A DNA stretch of 64,000 nt from NCBI RefSeq assembly GCF_019308285.1, contig NZ_WWEM01000033.1, positions 269,676 through 333,675 on the forward strand. The letters are read 5' to 3'. The DNA is from Flavobacterium quisquiliarum (GTDB lineage: Bacteria > Bacteroidota > Bacteroidia > Flavobacteriales > Flavobacteriaceae). The translations under genes and the position numbers were made by a program. Position 1 is the first letter of the stretch, and every line of letters begins with the position of its first letter. Under the pieces are notes generated by a model. That model saw only the letters and a list, made by a program, of their open reading frames with translations, was not told the origin of the DNA and ran no database searches. Shown here piece after piece: positions 24,710-34,373 of the stretch.

Positions 24710-26227
24710 ATGAACAAAAAAGTTATCCTTATGATTTTAGATGGTTGGGGAAAATCTCCTGACCCTAAAGTATCTGCAATAGACAATGCAAATGTTCCTT
24801 TTATAAACAGTCTTTACAAAAATTACCCAAGCGCACAGCTTAGAACTGACGGTTTAAATGTTGGTTTACCTGAAGGGCAAATGGGAAACAGCGAGGTTGG
24901 ACACATGAACCTTGGTGCTGGAAGAATTGTATACCAGGATTTAGCCAAAATTAATTTAGCTGTAGAACATAAAACTTTAGCAAAAGAACAAGTTTTGATT
25001 GACGCCTTTACTTATGCTAAAGAAAACAATAAAAAAGTACACTTTTTAGGATTAGTTTCAGATGGTGGTGTTCACTCACATACTTCACACCTTCGTGGCT
25101 TAATCGATGCTTCTCAACAATATGGTTTAGACCAGGTTTACATTCACGCTTTTACAGACGGACGTGACGTTGATCCAAAATCTGGAGCAAAATACATTCA
25201 TGATCTTGAAGATTATATTAAAGATACTCCTGTAAAAATAGCTTCTATCATTGGTCGTTACTATGCAATGGATCGTGATAAAAGATGGGAACGTGTAAAA
25301 TTAGCTTATGACTTAGTTGTAAACGGCGTTGGAACTCCATCAACAAATCCCGTTTCTAGTGTCTTGTCAAGCTATGAAAAAGATGTTACAGACGAATTTA
25401 TCGAACCAGTTGTTATGGTTGATGCAAATGCAAAACCTCTTGCAACTATTGTTGAAGGTGACGTTGTAATCTTCTTCAACTTTAGAACAGACAGAGGACG
25501 TGAACTTACTGAAGCACTTTCGCAACAGGATTTCCACGAACAAAATATGCATAAACTAAACTTGTATTATGTAACATTGACCAACTACGATGAAACATAC
25601 CAAAATGTAAAAGTGGTTTACAATAAAGATAATATCACTGAAACTCTTGGTGAGGTTTTAGAAAAAGCAGGTAAAAAACAAATCAGAATTGCGGAGACTG
25701 AGAAATATCCTCACGTAACTTTCTTCTTTTCTGGTGGTAGAGAAACTCCTTTTGAAGGCGAAGAAAGAATCTTAAGAAATTCTCCTAAAGTTGCCACTTA
25801 CGATTTAAAACCAGAAATGAGTGCTTACGAATTGGCAGATGCTCTTGTTCCTGAATTGAACAAAGGTGAAGTTGATTTTGTTTGTTTAAACTTTGCCAAC
25901 GGTGACATGGTGGGACATACTGGAATTATGGAAGCAGCTATTAAAGCTTGTGAAGCAGTTGACGCTTGCGCTAAAAAAGTAATCGAAGCCGCTCTTGCAA
26001 ATGATTATACCACAATCGTAATTGCCGATCACGGAAACTGCGAAACGATGATTAATCCTGACGGTTCTCCAAATACAGCACATACAACAAACCCAGTGCC
26101 GATCATTTTGGTTGATAAACAACTGAAAAGTATCCAAGATGGTGTTTTAGGTGATATTGCTCCAACAATTTTAGAATTAATGGGTGTACAACAGCCAAAT
26201 GCAATGACTTGTCATTCATTATTATAG
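24710..26227 (+). CDS. gpmI: 2,3-bisphosphoglycerate-independent phosphoglycerate mutase
   Basis: This 505-residue enzyme interconverts 3- and 2-phosphoglycerate in glycolysis and gluconeogenesis. It belongs to the alkaline-phosphatase superfamily and binds two metal ions. The phospho-accepting serine is Ser61 in MGNSEVGHMNLGAGR, and Asp11 in LMILDGWG is a metal ligand. HTDGRDV-type (HAFTDGRDVDPKSG) and C-terminal ADHGNCE and AHTTNPVP segments complete the site. The length matches the bacterial enzyme (about 510). It has its own promoter and terminator. Confidence 0.98.
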   Translation: MNKKVILMILDGWGKSPDPKVSAIDNANVPFINSLYKNYPSAQLRTDGLNVGLPEGQMGNSEVGHMNLGAGRIVYQDLAKINLAVEHKTLAKEQVLIDAFTYAKENNKKVHFLGLVSDGGVHSHTSHLRGLIDASQQYGLDQVYIHAFTDGRDVDPKSGAKYIHDLEDYIKDTPVKIASIIGRYYAMDRDKRWERVKLAYDLVVNGVGTPSTNPVSSVLSSYEKDVTDEFIEPVVMVDANAKPLATIVEGDVVIFFNFRTDRGRELTEALSQQDFHEQNMHKLNLYYVTLTNYDETYQNVKVVYNKDNITETLGEVLEKAGKKQIRIAETEKYPHVTFFFSGGRETPFEGEERILRNSPKVATYDLKPEMSAYELADALVPELNKGEVDFVCLNFANGDMVGHTGIMEAAIKACEAVDACAKKVIEAALANDYTTIVIADHGNCETMINPDGSPNTAHTTNPVPIILVDKQLKSIQDGVLGDIAPTILELMGVQQPNAMTCHSLL

Positions 26228-26244
26228 AAAATATTTTTCTTAAT

Positions 26245-26284
26245 AAAAAAGAGGTAAGTTTTTAAAATTTGCCTCTTTTTTTTA
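26245..26284 (+). terminator. Rho-independent terminator of gpmI
   Basis: AAAAAAGAGG pairs with CCTCTTTTTT around an AT-rich loop, ending in T8. It can also act for the convergent DUF445 gene. Confidence 0.75.
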
Positions 26285-26342
26285 TACCTGTTTTTTGTCA
26301 TTTAGACTGAAAGGAGAAATGACAAAAATTACGAATATCTTA

Positions 26343-27593
26343 TTATAAAAATAAATTATACAACTGTTCTACACCATAAATAATTAATCCAATAATCCCT
26401 CCAACCAAAGTTCCGTTGATTCTAATATATTGAAGATCTTTTCCAATTTCAAGTTCCAATTTTTCCGAAACCTCTTTTCCATCCCAAGATTTTACAGTTG
26501 ACGAAATCAAATCTCCAATTACCTTTTTATTATTTAATAGAACCGAAAGCAGATCGTTTTTAATGAAATTATTGATTTTATCAATCATTACTGGATCTTC
26601 TTTGATTCCGTTTCCAAAGGTTTGAATTAAACTCGAAATACTATTTTTGATAGAAGATTCCTCTCCTTTATCCAAATCATTTGTGATTGAAAGTTTGATT
26701 TCGTCCCAAATTCCATTGATGTAATCCTGAACTTCTTTTTTTCCTACGAAACCTAAAATCATATCGTTGATTTTAACTCTCATTTCTTCTGAGTTTTTTA
26801 CTTTCTCTAAAAAGTCAAAAATATATTCATCAATCTTTAAACGAACTGCACTTTCAGGCTTTTTGGCTTCATTTAAAAAATCCTGTAAACCATTAAAAAC
26901 ACCTTCGGTAATACTTTTATCGGCTAAACCAAAACTTAAAAGTGGCGTGGAAGCTTTTACTTTCTGCCTAATTAAATCTTTATTATTGGTTAATTCGGCG
27001 CTCATTACTTCCAAAAGATTCGTCAGCATCTGATTTTTCAAATCTCCCTTTTGAAGAGGTTCTAAAGCAACAGCAACCCAATTTCCGAAATTTATTCCTT
27101 CCATTTTTTCTTTGAACTGGACCTGAATAAATCTTTTGACATCTTCATCTTTTATAGTTCGCAAAATTCCCGGAATGATATTTACTGCAACAACATTGGC
27201 AATTTTATCTGCATTTTCTTTTTGCGAAAGCCAATCTGAAGCTTTTGTTGCAAAATTGAATTCATCCAGTTTAATTTCCAGTTTTTCTCGGTTTAGAAAT
27301 TCTTCTGAAACAAAATTCCCAAGGTTCTCTCCTATTTCATTTTTTTTCGTCGGAATAATAGCCGTATGCCAAATCGGAATTCCCAATGGATGACGAAATA
27401 ATGCCACAACCGCAAACCAATCGGCAATTCCGCCTACCATTGCGGCTTCACTAAAAGCCTGAAGAATTGGAATTTTATAATATATTGCTACGATAAACAA
27501 TAAGACTGCAATGCCTAAAAGCGACAAAGCGTTTCTTTTCATTTTTTTTAAAGCCTTTACTTTTACTATATCCTGATCTGTAACAGTTTCCAT
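26343..27593 (-). CDS. DUF445 family membrane protein
   Basis: This 416-residue protein has two N-terminal hydrophobic segments (about 22-60). These carry the DUF445 signature GGIADWFAVVALFRHPLGIP and HTAIIPTKKNEIGENLG. A long, mostly helical soluble region follows, with a final transmembrane helix (about 395-414, VGGIIGLIIYGVEQLY). E. coli YjiN and B. subtilis YheB belong to the same family, and no function is established. It is a single gene divergent from map. Confidence 0.9.
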   Translation of the reverse strand: METVTDQDIVKVKALKKMKRNALSLLGIAVLLFIVAIYYKIPILQAFSEAAMVGGIADWFAVVALFRHPLGIPIWHTAIIPTKKNEIGENLGNFVSEEFLNREKLEIKLDEFNFATKASDWLSQKENADKIANVVAVNIIPGILRTIKDEDVKRFIQVQFKEKMEGINFGNWVAVALEPLQKGDLKNQMLTNLLEVMSAELTNNKDLIRQKVKASTPLLSFGLADKSITEGVFNGLQDFLNEAKKPESAVRLKIDEYIFDFLEKVKNSEEMRVKINDMILGFVGKKEVQDYINGIWDEIKLSITNDLDKGEESSIKNSISSLIQTFGNGIKEDPVMIDKINNFIKNDLLSVLLNNKKVIGDLISSTVKSWDGKEVSEKLELEIGKDLQYIRINGTLVGGIIGLIIYGVEQLYNLFL

Positions 27594-27664
27594 AATTACA
27601 TACGTTTTTACTACTAATTTAAGCCTTTTTTCTGAGACCGTTCTTCATTCTTTGTCTTTAAATA

Positions 27665-27762
27665 GCCACGAATTCACGAATTTTATTTAAAAATTAATTC
27701 ATTAATTCGTGCAATCTGCATTTTTAAAAGTTTTGTTTTGAGATAATTCGTGAATTCGTGGC
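27665..27762. repeat. CACGAATT inverted-repeat element, copy 1
   Basis: Perfect 18-bp arms (27665-27682, GCCACGAATTCACGAATT, and its complement at 27745-27762) enclose 62 bp. Each arm holds two CACGAATT octamers. Copies with the same arms lie at 47105 and 54651. This one sits between divergent promoters, so it is not simply a terminator. Confidence 0.75.
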
Positions 27763-27799
27763 AGAAAAAAATAACTCAAAAAAAATTAATTAAAAATTG

Positions 27800-27807
27800 T
27801 ACTTTTG
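27800..27807 (+). promoter_or_regulatory. -7 promoter box TACTTTTG of map
   Basis: It matches TAnnTTTG 22 bp before the map ATG. Confidence 0.6.
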
Positions 27808-27829
27808 CCAACTGAAAATCTGAAAAAAT

Positions 27830-28648
27830 ATGATCATCCAAAAAACCAGAGAGGAAATCGAATTAATGCGCGAAAGTGCTTTAATCGTATCAAAAACATT
27901 AGGAATGATTGCTTCTGAAATTAAAGAAGGAGTGACTACATTATATCTTGACAAATTAGCTGAAGAATTTATTCGTGATCACGGTGCGGTTCCAAGTTTC
28001 CTTGGACTGTATGATTTCCCGAATTCACTTTGTATGAGTCCAAATGCTCAGGTTGTTCACGGTATTCCTAATAATGTTCCGCTTAAAAATGGTGATGTTA
28101 TTTCAGTAGACTGTGGTGCTTTTAAAAATGGTTTCCACGGAGATCATGCCTACAGTTTCGAAATTGGTGAAGTTGCTCCGGAAGTAAAAAAACTTTTAAG
28201 AGTGACTAAAGAATCTCTTTACGTAGGAATCACAGAATTTAAAGCTGGAAATCGCGTTGAAGATGTTGGAAATGCGATTCAGAAATATACCGAAGCTCAC
28301 GGTTACGGAGTGGTTCGTGAATTGGTTGGACACGGTGTTGGACAAAAAATGCACGAAGAACCAGAAATGCCTAACTACGGAAAACGCGGACGTGGAAAAC
28401 TTTTTGTAGAAGGAATGGTTGTGGCGATTGAACCGATGATTAACATGGGAACAAGAAACATCAAACAACTAAAAGACGGTTGGACAATCCTAACTGCTGA
28501 CGGAAAACCAAGTGCACATTTCGAGCACGATGTAGCGTTAATTGATGGAAAACCAGAATTATTATCGACTTTCCAATACATCTATAAAGCTCTTGGAATT
28601 GAGAGTAATGAAGAAGATGAATTTAGAAAAGTGCCGTTAGTACTATAA
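27830..28648 (+). CDS. map: Type I methionine aminopeptidase
   Basis: This 272-residue enzyme of peptidase family M24A removes the initiator methionine from nascent proteins. It needs two divalent metal ions. The metal-binding set is visible: the aspartates in VISVDCGAF and GFHGDHAYSF, the histidine in GHGVGQKMHEEPEMPNYG, and the glutamates in GMVVAIEPMIN and HFEHDVALI. The substrate-binding His is in QVVHGIPN. The length agrees with class I enzymes lacking an N-terminal extension. It is monocistronic with its own promoter box. Confidence 0.97.
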   Translation: MIIQKTREEIELMRESALIVSKTLGMIASEIKEGVTTLYLDKLAEEFIRDHGAVPSFLGLYDFPNSLCMSPNAQVVHGIPNNVPLKNGDVISVDCGAFKNGFHGDHAYSFEIGEVAPEVKKLLRVTKESLYVGITEFKAGNRVEDVGNAIQKYTEAHGYGVVRELVGHGVGQKMHEEPEMPNYGKRGRGKLFVEGMVVAIEPMINMGTRNIKQLKDGWTILTADGKPSAHFEHDVALIDGKPELLSTFQYIYKALGIESNEEDEFRKVPLVL

Positions 28649-28717
28649 AGTTCATTCCACAGAGATTCACTAAGATATACGCCGAGATTCACAAAATTTA
28701 TTTATACGCCATTTGAA

Positions 28718-29121
28718 ATGTATTCTAAAAATGTATTATCTCAAGAGGAACTAGATGCTATTTCGTATAAATTATTGGTTTAGCAATTGAAGTTCACAGA
28801 CAACTTGGTCCTGGTTTATTAGAATCCGCTTATCAGGAATGTTTATATTATGAACTGGCAAATGCTGGCTTAACTGTTGAAAAACAAAAAGCACTGCCAA
28901 TAATTTACAAAGATGTAAAACTGGATCATGGATATAGAATTGATTTACTTGTCGAAAATAAAATAGTGATTGAATTAAAAACTGTCGAAGCTTTTACAGA
29001 TGTGCATTTTGCACAAATATCAACTTATCTGAAACTTGGAAATTATCCTTTGGGATTACTGATAAACTTTGATTCAAAAATATTAAAAAACAACATAAAA
29101 AGATTTATAAACACTTTGTGA
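28718..29121 (+). pseudogene. Frameshifted GxxExxY family gene
   Basis: Read with one frame change, this encodes a nearly complete GxxExxY protein: MYSKNVLSQEELDAISYK, then IGLAIEVHRQLGPGLLESAY, and an end at NNIKRFINTL. The family signature GxxExxY is present (GLLESAY), as are PD-(D/E)xK-like residues (YRIDLLVENKIVIELK). A single base seems to be missing in the A run near 28768 (TATAAATT where TATAAAATT would keep the frame). That gives a stop after 21 codons. No upstream start serves the second part. It may be a real pseudogene or a homopolymer sequencing error. Confidence 0.8.
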
Positions 29122-29162
29122 AGCTCTGTGTCTCCTTTGTGTAACTTTGCGAAATAGCCCCC

Positions 29163-29936
29163 ATGAAGAAACTTTTCAAATTAGTCCTTAATACAATCCC
29201 ACGTCCACTATTAATTCGTTTGAGTTATGTGGCACGTCCAATTTTGGCTTTCTCTTTAAGAGGAGATAAATTTACTGATCCTATTGACGGAAGAAGCTTT
29301 AAATCTTTTCTGCCTTACGGATACGGAAAGCAACGTAACAATGTGCTTTCACCAAGTACACTTTCGTTAGAAAGACATCGTTTACTTTGGTTGTATTTAA
29401 ACGATCAGACTGATTTTTTTACAGCTCCAAAAAAAGTATTGCATTTTGCACCAGAGCAAGCTTTTTACAAACTTTTCCGAAAACAGAAAAATCTGGATTA
29501 CACGACAACTGATTTGTTTTCGCCTTTGGCAGATGTAAAAGCGGACATTTGTAATTTGCCATTTAAAGACAATGAATATGATGTGATTTTATGCAATCAC
29601 GTTTTAGAGCATATTCCGGATGATACGAAAGCAATGCAGGAATTATTCCGTGTTTTAAAACCAGGCGGAATGGCTATTTTGCAAATTCCTCAGGATTTAA
29701 ATCGTGAAGTTACCTTTGCTGATGATTCTATTACAGATCAAAAAGAGCGTGCTAGAATTTTTGGACAATACGATCACGTTCGTATTTACGGACGCGATTA
29801 TTTCGACAAATTAAGAAGCATTGGTTTTATCGTAATTGAAGAAGATTATACTAATAAAATAGCACCAGAACTGGTTGAAAAATATTGTTTAGCAAAAGGA
29901 GAAATTATTCCGCTTTGCTTTAAACCTGAAAACTAA
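29163..29936 (+). CDS. Class I SAM-dependent methyltransferase
   Basis: This 257-residue protein is of the Methyltransf_11/25 kind. An N-terminal segment of about 90 residues without known motifs precedes the Rossmann domain. The usual glycine-rich motif I is replaced by KVLHFAPEQAFYKLF (about 98-112). Acidic motif II is in YTTTDLFSPLADVKADICNLPF, quoted in part. The hallmark post-motif is YDVILCNHVLEHIPDD, followed by LFRVLKPGGMAILQIP. The substrate is unknown; relatives in Bacteroidota often sit in cell-surface or tRNA contexts. The gene lies alone with a strong terminator downstream. Confidence 0.85.
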   Translation: MKKLFKLVLNTIPRPLLIRLSYVARPILAFSLRGDKFTDPIDGRSFKSFLPYGYGKQRNNVLSPSTLSLERHRLLWLYLNDQTDFFTAPKKVLHFAPEQAFYKLFRKQKNLDYTTTDLFSPLADVKADICNLPFKDNEYDVILCNHVLEHIPDDTKAMQELFRVLKPGGMAILQIPQDLNREVTFADDSITDQKERARIFGQYDHVRIYGRDYFDKLRSIGFIVIEEDYTNKIAPELVEKYCLAKGEIIPLCFKPEN

Positions 29937-29945
29937 TTTTTTTTT

Positions 29946-29967
29946 ACCATATAAGTGATATAAGTTC
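29946..29967. repeat. Second copy of the ACCATATAAGT repeat
   Basis: It matches the arm at 18589-18609 (ACCATATAAGTnATATAAGTT) except at one base. Here it stands as a single arm just after the methyltransferase gene. Confidence 0.6.
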
Positions 29968-29972
29968 ATTTA

Positions 29973-30017
29973 AAAGAGTTTTCAAAATAGAAATAATTTG
30001 AAAACTCTTTCTTTTTT
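29973..30017 (+). terminator. Rho-independent terminator of the methyltransferase gene
   Basis: A perfect 14-bp stem (29973-29986 with 29997-30010; AAAGAGTTTTCAAA) and a 10-nt loop are followed by CTTTTTT. Confidence 0.9.
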
Positions 30018-30058
30018 GCCCGATTCCCAAAATACAAGCCTAACCAAATCCCTAAATC

Positions 30059-32959
30059 TTGGAACCTACAAAATCATTTCAATTTTGCTTTGACATCAGT
30101 TTAGAAAAAAATCTAAATACTTATATTCCAACCGCCTACATTGTTGAGAATTCTGATGAAATTAAATATCTGGATAAAAAAGCAAGTCCTGGCGTAATAC
30201 AAAGTTTCGGGATTGTTTACGATAATCTGGATTCTAATTCAAAAAAAATACTGACCGCCTGCGAATCTTTAAAACCTGAATTTATTTTCAAAAAATTCAG
30301 TGCCAAAATCAAATCGGCTAAGACTATTGCCGATTTGCAGAAAGATTCCAAAATTGATTTTGCAATTCGTCAGCATTTAAAATTTCATTTGGGTTCATTT
30401 TATGATTTAATTGTAAAAGAGCAATTTCCGTTGTCATTAAACCTTGGGCCTGAAAAAGATTTTTATCGTTCCAGAGTTGATGTGAGTCCGCTTTATTTTG
30501 AACCTCACATTCAATTTGACAAACACGACGAAGGAATTACCTATACCCTTTCTCTAAAAGAAAATGAAACTGCCTTTTTACCTATGGATAAAAAAGCCGA
30601 GATTCTTTTAGACGAGCCAGGCTGGTTAATTATCAATAAAAAACTGGGTCAGTTAACAGCGCTTAACGCTAAAAAATTGATGCCTTTTTTAAAGAAAAAA
30701 TCAATTGAAATTCCATCAAAATTAGTTGATGATTATTTCAAAAGTTTTATTCCCGAAATCGCTAAAAAAATAGATATCGAATCGACAGGTTTTGAAGTCG
30801 AAAGTCGTGATCAAATTATTTCCTGTACGATTCAGCCGGTTCATGATTTCTTTAAAAACTGTTACTATCTTAATCTTTATTTTGATTATGATGGTTATAC
30901 ATTTGATGCTTCCAAAACAAAAAAAACACATTCGTTTGTTGATTTCAGCATTGCCAATCAGCCTAAAATAATTCAATTTAAAAGAAGTTCTGAAGAGGCT
31001 TTTTATACCGATAAATTGACAGAACTTGGCTTGACCATAATCAAAAATGAATTCTACGGACTAGACTCTGAGATAGAAACCCCAGATCCTTATATTAATA
31101 TTCAATTCATTATTAATCATAAAGAAGAATTGGAGAATCTGGGCTTTACAATTGAAAAACTAAAAGCGGAAAGCAAAGAAATTATCACTGAAAATCATAT
31201 TGTTTCAGCTTCAAAAGAAACAGCCGGAGATTGGTTTGATATTAAAATTATCATTACAATCGGAACGTACAAAATTAATTTCAGTGAAATTATTCCGAAC
31301 ATAAAAAGCAAAGAAAGACTTTTTCAATTGCCTGACGGAAACTATTTCCTGATTCCATTAGAATGGTTCAGCAAATACAGTTCGTTGGCAAAATTAGCCA
31401 AAACGGAAAACGGAAATCTTCTTTTACGCAAAAGCAATTTTACGGCGTTAGATGCTATTCCTGAAATTAAAGACGATATCACTACAAAAGCCGAATACAA
31501 AGCTTCTGATTTATTAAAAGCGACTTTAAGACCGTATCAAATTGAAGGTGTACAGTGGCTTTTAGGGCATTTCAACTCCAATTTAGGCGCTTGTTTAGCC
31601 GATGACATGGGACTTGGAAAAACCTTGCAGACTCTAGCTGTTTTGGTTGCCGTTCAAGAACAATTAGGCTTCACTACAAAAACAACAAATTTTGATCTGT
31701 TTTCGAACGAAACCACCATCGAAAGAGAACCGCTCAAAACACTGATTGTTTTACCTTCATCCTTAGTTTTTAACTGGTATAATGAATCTTTGAAATTCAC
31801 TCCGCATTTTTCAAAAATGCAATATGTTGGCAATGACAGAAAACAATTAGCCAGCAGATTAGCCACAACAGATTTGATTTTTACGAGTTACAGCATTGTT
31901 CATCGTGATATTGCTATTTTAGAAAAATATGATTTCCGTTATTTGATTTTGGACGAAAGTCAATATATTAAAAATAAAGATTCTAAGATTTTTAAAGCAA
32001 TCAACAAGATTAGCACAGCTCATAAAATTGCTTTGAGCGGTACGCCGATCGAAAATTCGCTTGATGATTTATGGTCGCAGATGCAGTTTATAAATCCTGA
32101 TATTTTAGGAAATTATAAGTTTTTCATGTATAATTTCAAAACTCCAATTGAAAAAAGACAGGATGAAACTATTTTATCAGAATTAAAAACTCTTGTTCAG
32201 CCTTATATTTTGCGACGAACGAAAGAACAGGTTTTAAAAGATTTACCTGAATTATCAGAACAAATTTACTATTGTGAAATGGATCCTGAACAGGAGAAAC
32301 TATACGAAAAAGAAAAATCGAAAGCCCGTAACTTTTTATTGAAAACAGATGGTTCAAGTCCAGATAAAATCAGTATCATTAATACGTTGATGAAATTAAG
32401 GCAATTGAGTAACCATCCGAAAATGGTTGATCAGGAATCAGAAATAGATTCCGGAAAATATATTGCGGTTACCAATTATCTCGAAACTTTAGTCCACGAA
32501 AAACAAAAGGTTATTATTTTCAGTTCGTTTGTAACCAATCTTGGATTTTACACCGACTGGTGCAAGCAAAACAAAATCCAATATTGTGAAATCACGGGAG
32601 AAACTCCGGCCAATAAAAGAGAACAACAGGTAAAAGTTTTTCAGGAAAAAGAAGAACCGTTGTTGTTTTTCATTTCGTTAAAAGCGGGAGGCGTTGGTTT
32701 AAATATTACTAAAGCTTCTTATGTTTTATTTTTAGATCCGTGGTGGAATCCTTTTGCAGAAAAACAAGGAGTTGGACGAGCACATAGAATTGGACAATTG
32801 AACAAAGTAAATGTTGTTCGATTTATTTCTAAAAATACGGTTGAGGAAAAAATCATTAAACTGCAGGAAAATAAAAAACTGTTATCTGATTCGCTTTTAG
32901 AGGAAAGCTATATTAACGATGAAATCGAAGCTAATTTAGAATACATTTTGAATTCGTAA
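30059..32959 (+). CDS. SNF2-family DEAD/DEAH box helicase, TTG start
   Basis: This 966-residue Swi2/Snf2 ATPase has an N-terminal region of about 480 residues without motifs I recognise, then the SNF2 core. Motif I is DDMGLGKT (515-522), motif Ia VLPSSLVFNWYNE, motif II LDESQ (DEAH position) and motif III LSGTPIENS. The helicase C domain has ISLKAGGVGLNIT and VGRAHRIGQ. The start codon must be TTG at 30059: a stop lies two codons upstream and the next in-frame Met is about 180 residues in. Bacterial SNF2 proteins act in transcription recycling or DNA remodelling. The gene has no restriction or phage-defence neighbours. Confidence 0.92.
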   Translation: MEPTKSFQFCFDISLEKNLNTYIPTAYIVENSDEIKYLDKKASPGVIQSFGIVYDNLDSNSKKILTACESLKPEFIFKKFSAKIKSAKTIADLQKDSKIDFAIRQHLKFHLGSFYDLIVKEQFPLSLNLGPEKDFYRSRVDVSPLYFEPHIQFDKHDEGITYTLSLKENETAFLPMDKKAEILLDEPGWLIINKKLGQLTALNAKKLMPFLKKKSIEIPSKLVDDYFKSFIPEIAKKIDIESTGFEVESRDQIISCTIQPVHDFFKNCYYLNLYFDYDGYTFDASKTKKTHSFVDFSIANQPKIIQFKRSSEEAFYTDKLTELGLTIIKNEFYGLDSEIETPDPYINIQFIINHKEELENLGFTIEKLKAESKEIITENHIVSASKETAGDWFDIKIIITIGTYKINFSEIIPNIKSKERLFQLPDGNYFLIPLEWFSKYSSLAKLAKTENGNLLLRKSNFTALDAIPEIKDDITTKAEYKASDLLKATLRPYQIEGVQWLLGHFNSNLGACLADDMGLGKTLQTLAVLVAVQEQLGFTTKTTNFDLFSNETTIEREPLKTLIVLPSSLVFNWYNESLKFTPHFSKMQYVGNDRKQLASRLATTDLIFTSYSIVHRDIAILEKYDFRYLILDESQYIKNKDSKIFKAINKISTAHKIALSGTPIENSLDDLWSQMQFINPDILGNYKFFMYNFKTPIEKRQDETILSELKTLVQPYILRRTKEQVLKDLPELSEQIYYCEMDPEQEKLYEKEKSKARNFLLKTDGSSPDKISIINTLMKLRQLSNHPKMVDQESEIDSGKYIAVTNYLETLVHEKQKVIIFSSFVTNLGFYTDWCKQNKIQYCEITGETPANKREQQVKVFQEKEEPLLFFISLKAGGVGLNITKASYVLFLDPWWNPFAEKQGVGRAHRIGQLNKVNVVRFISKNTVEEKIIKLQENKKLLSDSLLEESYINDEIEANLEYILNS

Positions 32960-33034
32960 TACGTTAAACCAATAAATCTGGCTATTTTTCGTTGTATAAA
33001 ATTGTTATATTTACAATCTTACAACATAAATAAG

Positions 33035-34294
33035 ATGTCAAAATTTTTATATCAGAGCCTTTTATTTTTTTTCTTCTTTAGTTCAATAACTGCACAGCAA
33101 GTACAAAACGAGGTTGAACCACCTTATAATATTAAAACCGTTTCTTTTGTTCAAAACGGAAGTAATGTTGTTCCTATTTTTGAATTAGGTTCTTCGTTTG
33201 CTTTTCAGTTTGATGATTTATTTGGTAATGAAGCTAATTATTATTTTGAAATTCTGCATTGTGACTATAACTGGATACCAACCGCTATTCCGAAAACGGA
33301 TTATATTGGCGGTTTAGACAATCAGAGAATTAATGATTATTCTAATTCATTTAATACACTTCAGATTTATTCGCATTACAGACTATCTTTTCCGAATCAG
33401 TTCACAACACAAATAAAGTTTTCGGGAAATTATATGTTGAGAATTCTAAATGAAGACCGAGAATTAGTGCTTTCGAGAAAGTTTATTTTATACGAAAATC
33501 ATTCAACCGTTACAGCACAGGTAAAAAGAAGCCGAAACCTTAGCAATATCGACTATAAACAAAACTTAGATTTTGCTATTTTATCTAATGATATTGTATT
33601 TCAGACGCCTCTACAAAATGTAAAAGTTCTTTTATTACAGAATGGAAATTTCAATACAGCTATAAAAAATATTATTCCTCAATATACTATTGGTAATCAA
33701 CTGGTTTATAAATACGATAAAGAAACTCAGTTTTGGGGTGGAAATGAATTTTTGTATTTTGAAAATAAAGATATTCGCGCTGCCAATAATAATGTTGCGA
33801 AAGTAGGTTCCAACGGCGATATTTATAACGCTCATTTATATACTAATGCCGCAAGAGGAAATCAGATCTACACGAATTATGAAGATGTAAACGGAAACTT
33901 TGTGGTTAAGAACATCAATGCATCTAACAATGATATTGAAGCTGATTATGCTTGGGTTTACTTCACATTATCTGCTCCAGCATTTCGATTAAACAAAGAC
34001 ATTTATATTACCGGAATGTTTAATAATTACAGCCTTTCGCCAGAATATAAAATGGATTACAATACTGATAAAGCAGTTTTCGAAAAAGCCATTATGATCA
34101 AGCAGGGGTTCACCAATTTCCAGTACACTGTTGCTGATAAAAAAGGTGCTATTGATTATGAAAATGCTATTGATGGAAACTTCTATCAAACTGAAAACGA
34201 ATACACAATTTTGGTCTATTATAAAGAGGCAACAGACCGTTATCAGCGCGTTATTGGTAAAGGAAATGCAAACTCTATCAATATAGTCAATTAA
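33035..34294 (+). CDS. DUF5103 protein, type IX secretion system plug
   Basis: ATG 33035 gives 419 residues starting with a signal peptide (MSKFLYQSLLFFFFFSSITAQ). A TTG reading 33 bp upstream is not needed. The protein matches the DUF5103 family over its full length. The visible family features are QQVQNEVEPPYNIKTVSF, the conserved FEILHCDYNW and the end YYKEATDRYQRVIG. In Flavobacterium johnsoniae a member of this family is the periplasmic Plug that closes the SprA translocon of the type IX secretion system. Neighbouring apaG is a common companion in flavobacteria. No other secretion-system gene is in the window. Confidence 0.87.
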   Translation: MSKFLYQSLLFFFFFSSITAQQVQNEVEPPYNIKTVSFVQNGSNVVPIFELGSSFAFQFDDLFGNEANYYFEILHCDYNWIPTAIPKTDYIGGLDNQRINDYSNSFNTLQIYSHYRLSFPNQFTTQIKFSGNYMLRILNEDRELVLSRKFILYENHSTVTAQVKRSRNLSNIDYKQNLDFAILSNDIVFQTPLQNVKVLLLQNGNFNTAIKNIIPQYTIGNQLVYKYDKETQFWGGNEFLYFENKDIRAANNNVAKVGSNGDIYNAHLYTNAARGNQIYTNYEDVNGNFVVKNINASNNDIEADYAWVYFTLSAPAFRLNKDIYITGMFNNYSLSPEYKMDYNTDKAVFEKAIMIKQGFTNFQYTVADKKGAIDYENAIDGNFYQTENEYTILVYYKEATDRYQRVIGKGNANSINIVN

Positions 34295-34332
34295 AACAAT
34301 GTTAAGGTTCTAGATTAAACGATTTTTTTTCT

Positions 34333-34340
34333 TAACTTTG
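34333..34340 (+). promoter_or_regulatory. -7 promoter box TAACTTTG of apaG
   Basis: It matches TAnnTTTG 33 bp before the apaG ATG, so apaG has its own promoter and is not only read through from DUF5103. Confidence 0.55.
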
Positions 34341-34373
34341 CCACTATAACAACCACATATATACTGCGTTAGT

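Noticed and set aside
30059..32959. SNF2 helicase as part of a defence island
   Set aside because: There are no restriction, nuclease, toxin or phage genes next to it. The neighbours are housekeeping and secretion-related, so defence is not supported.
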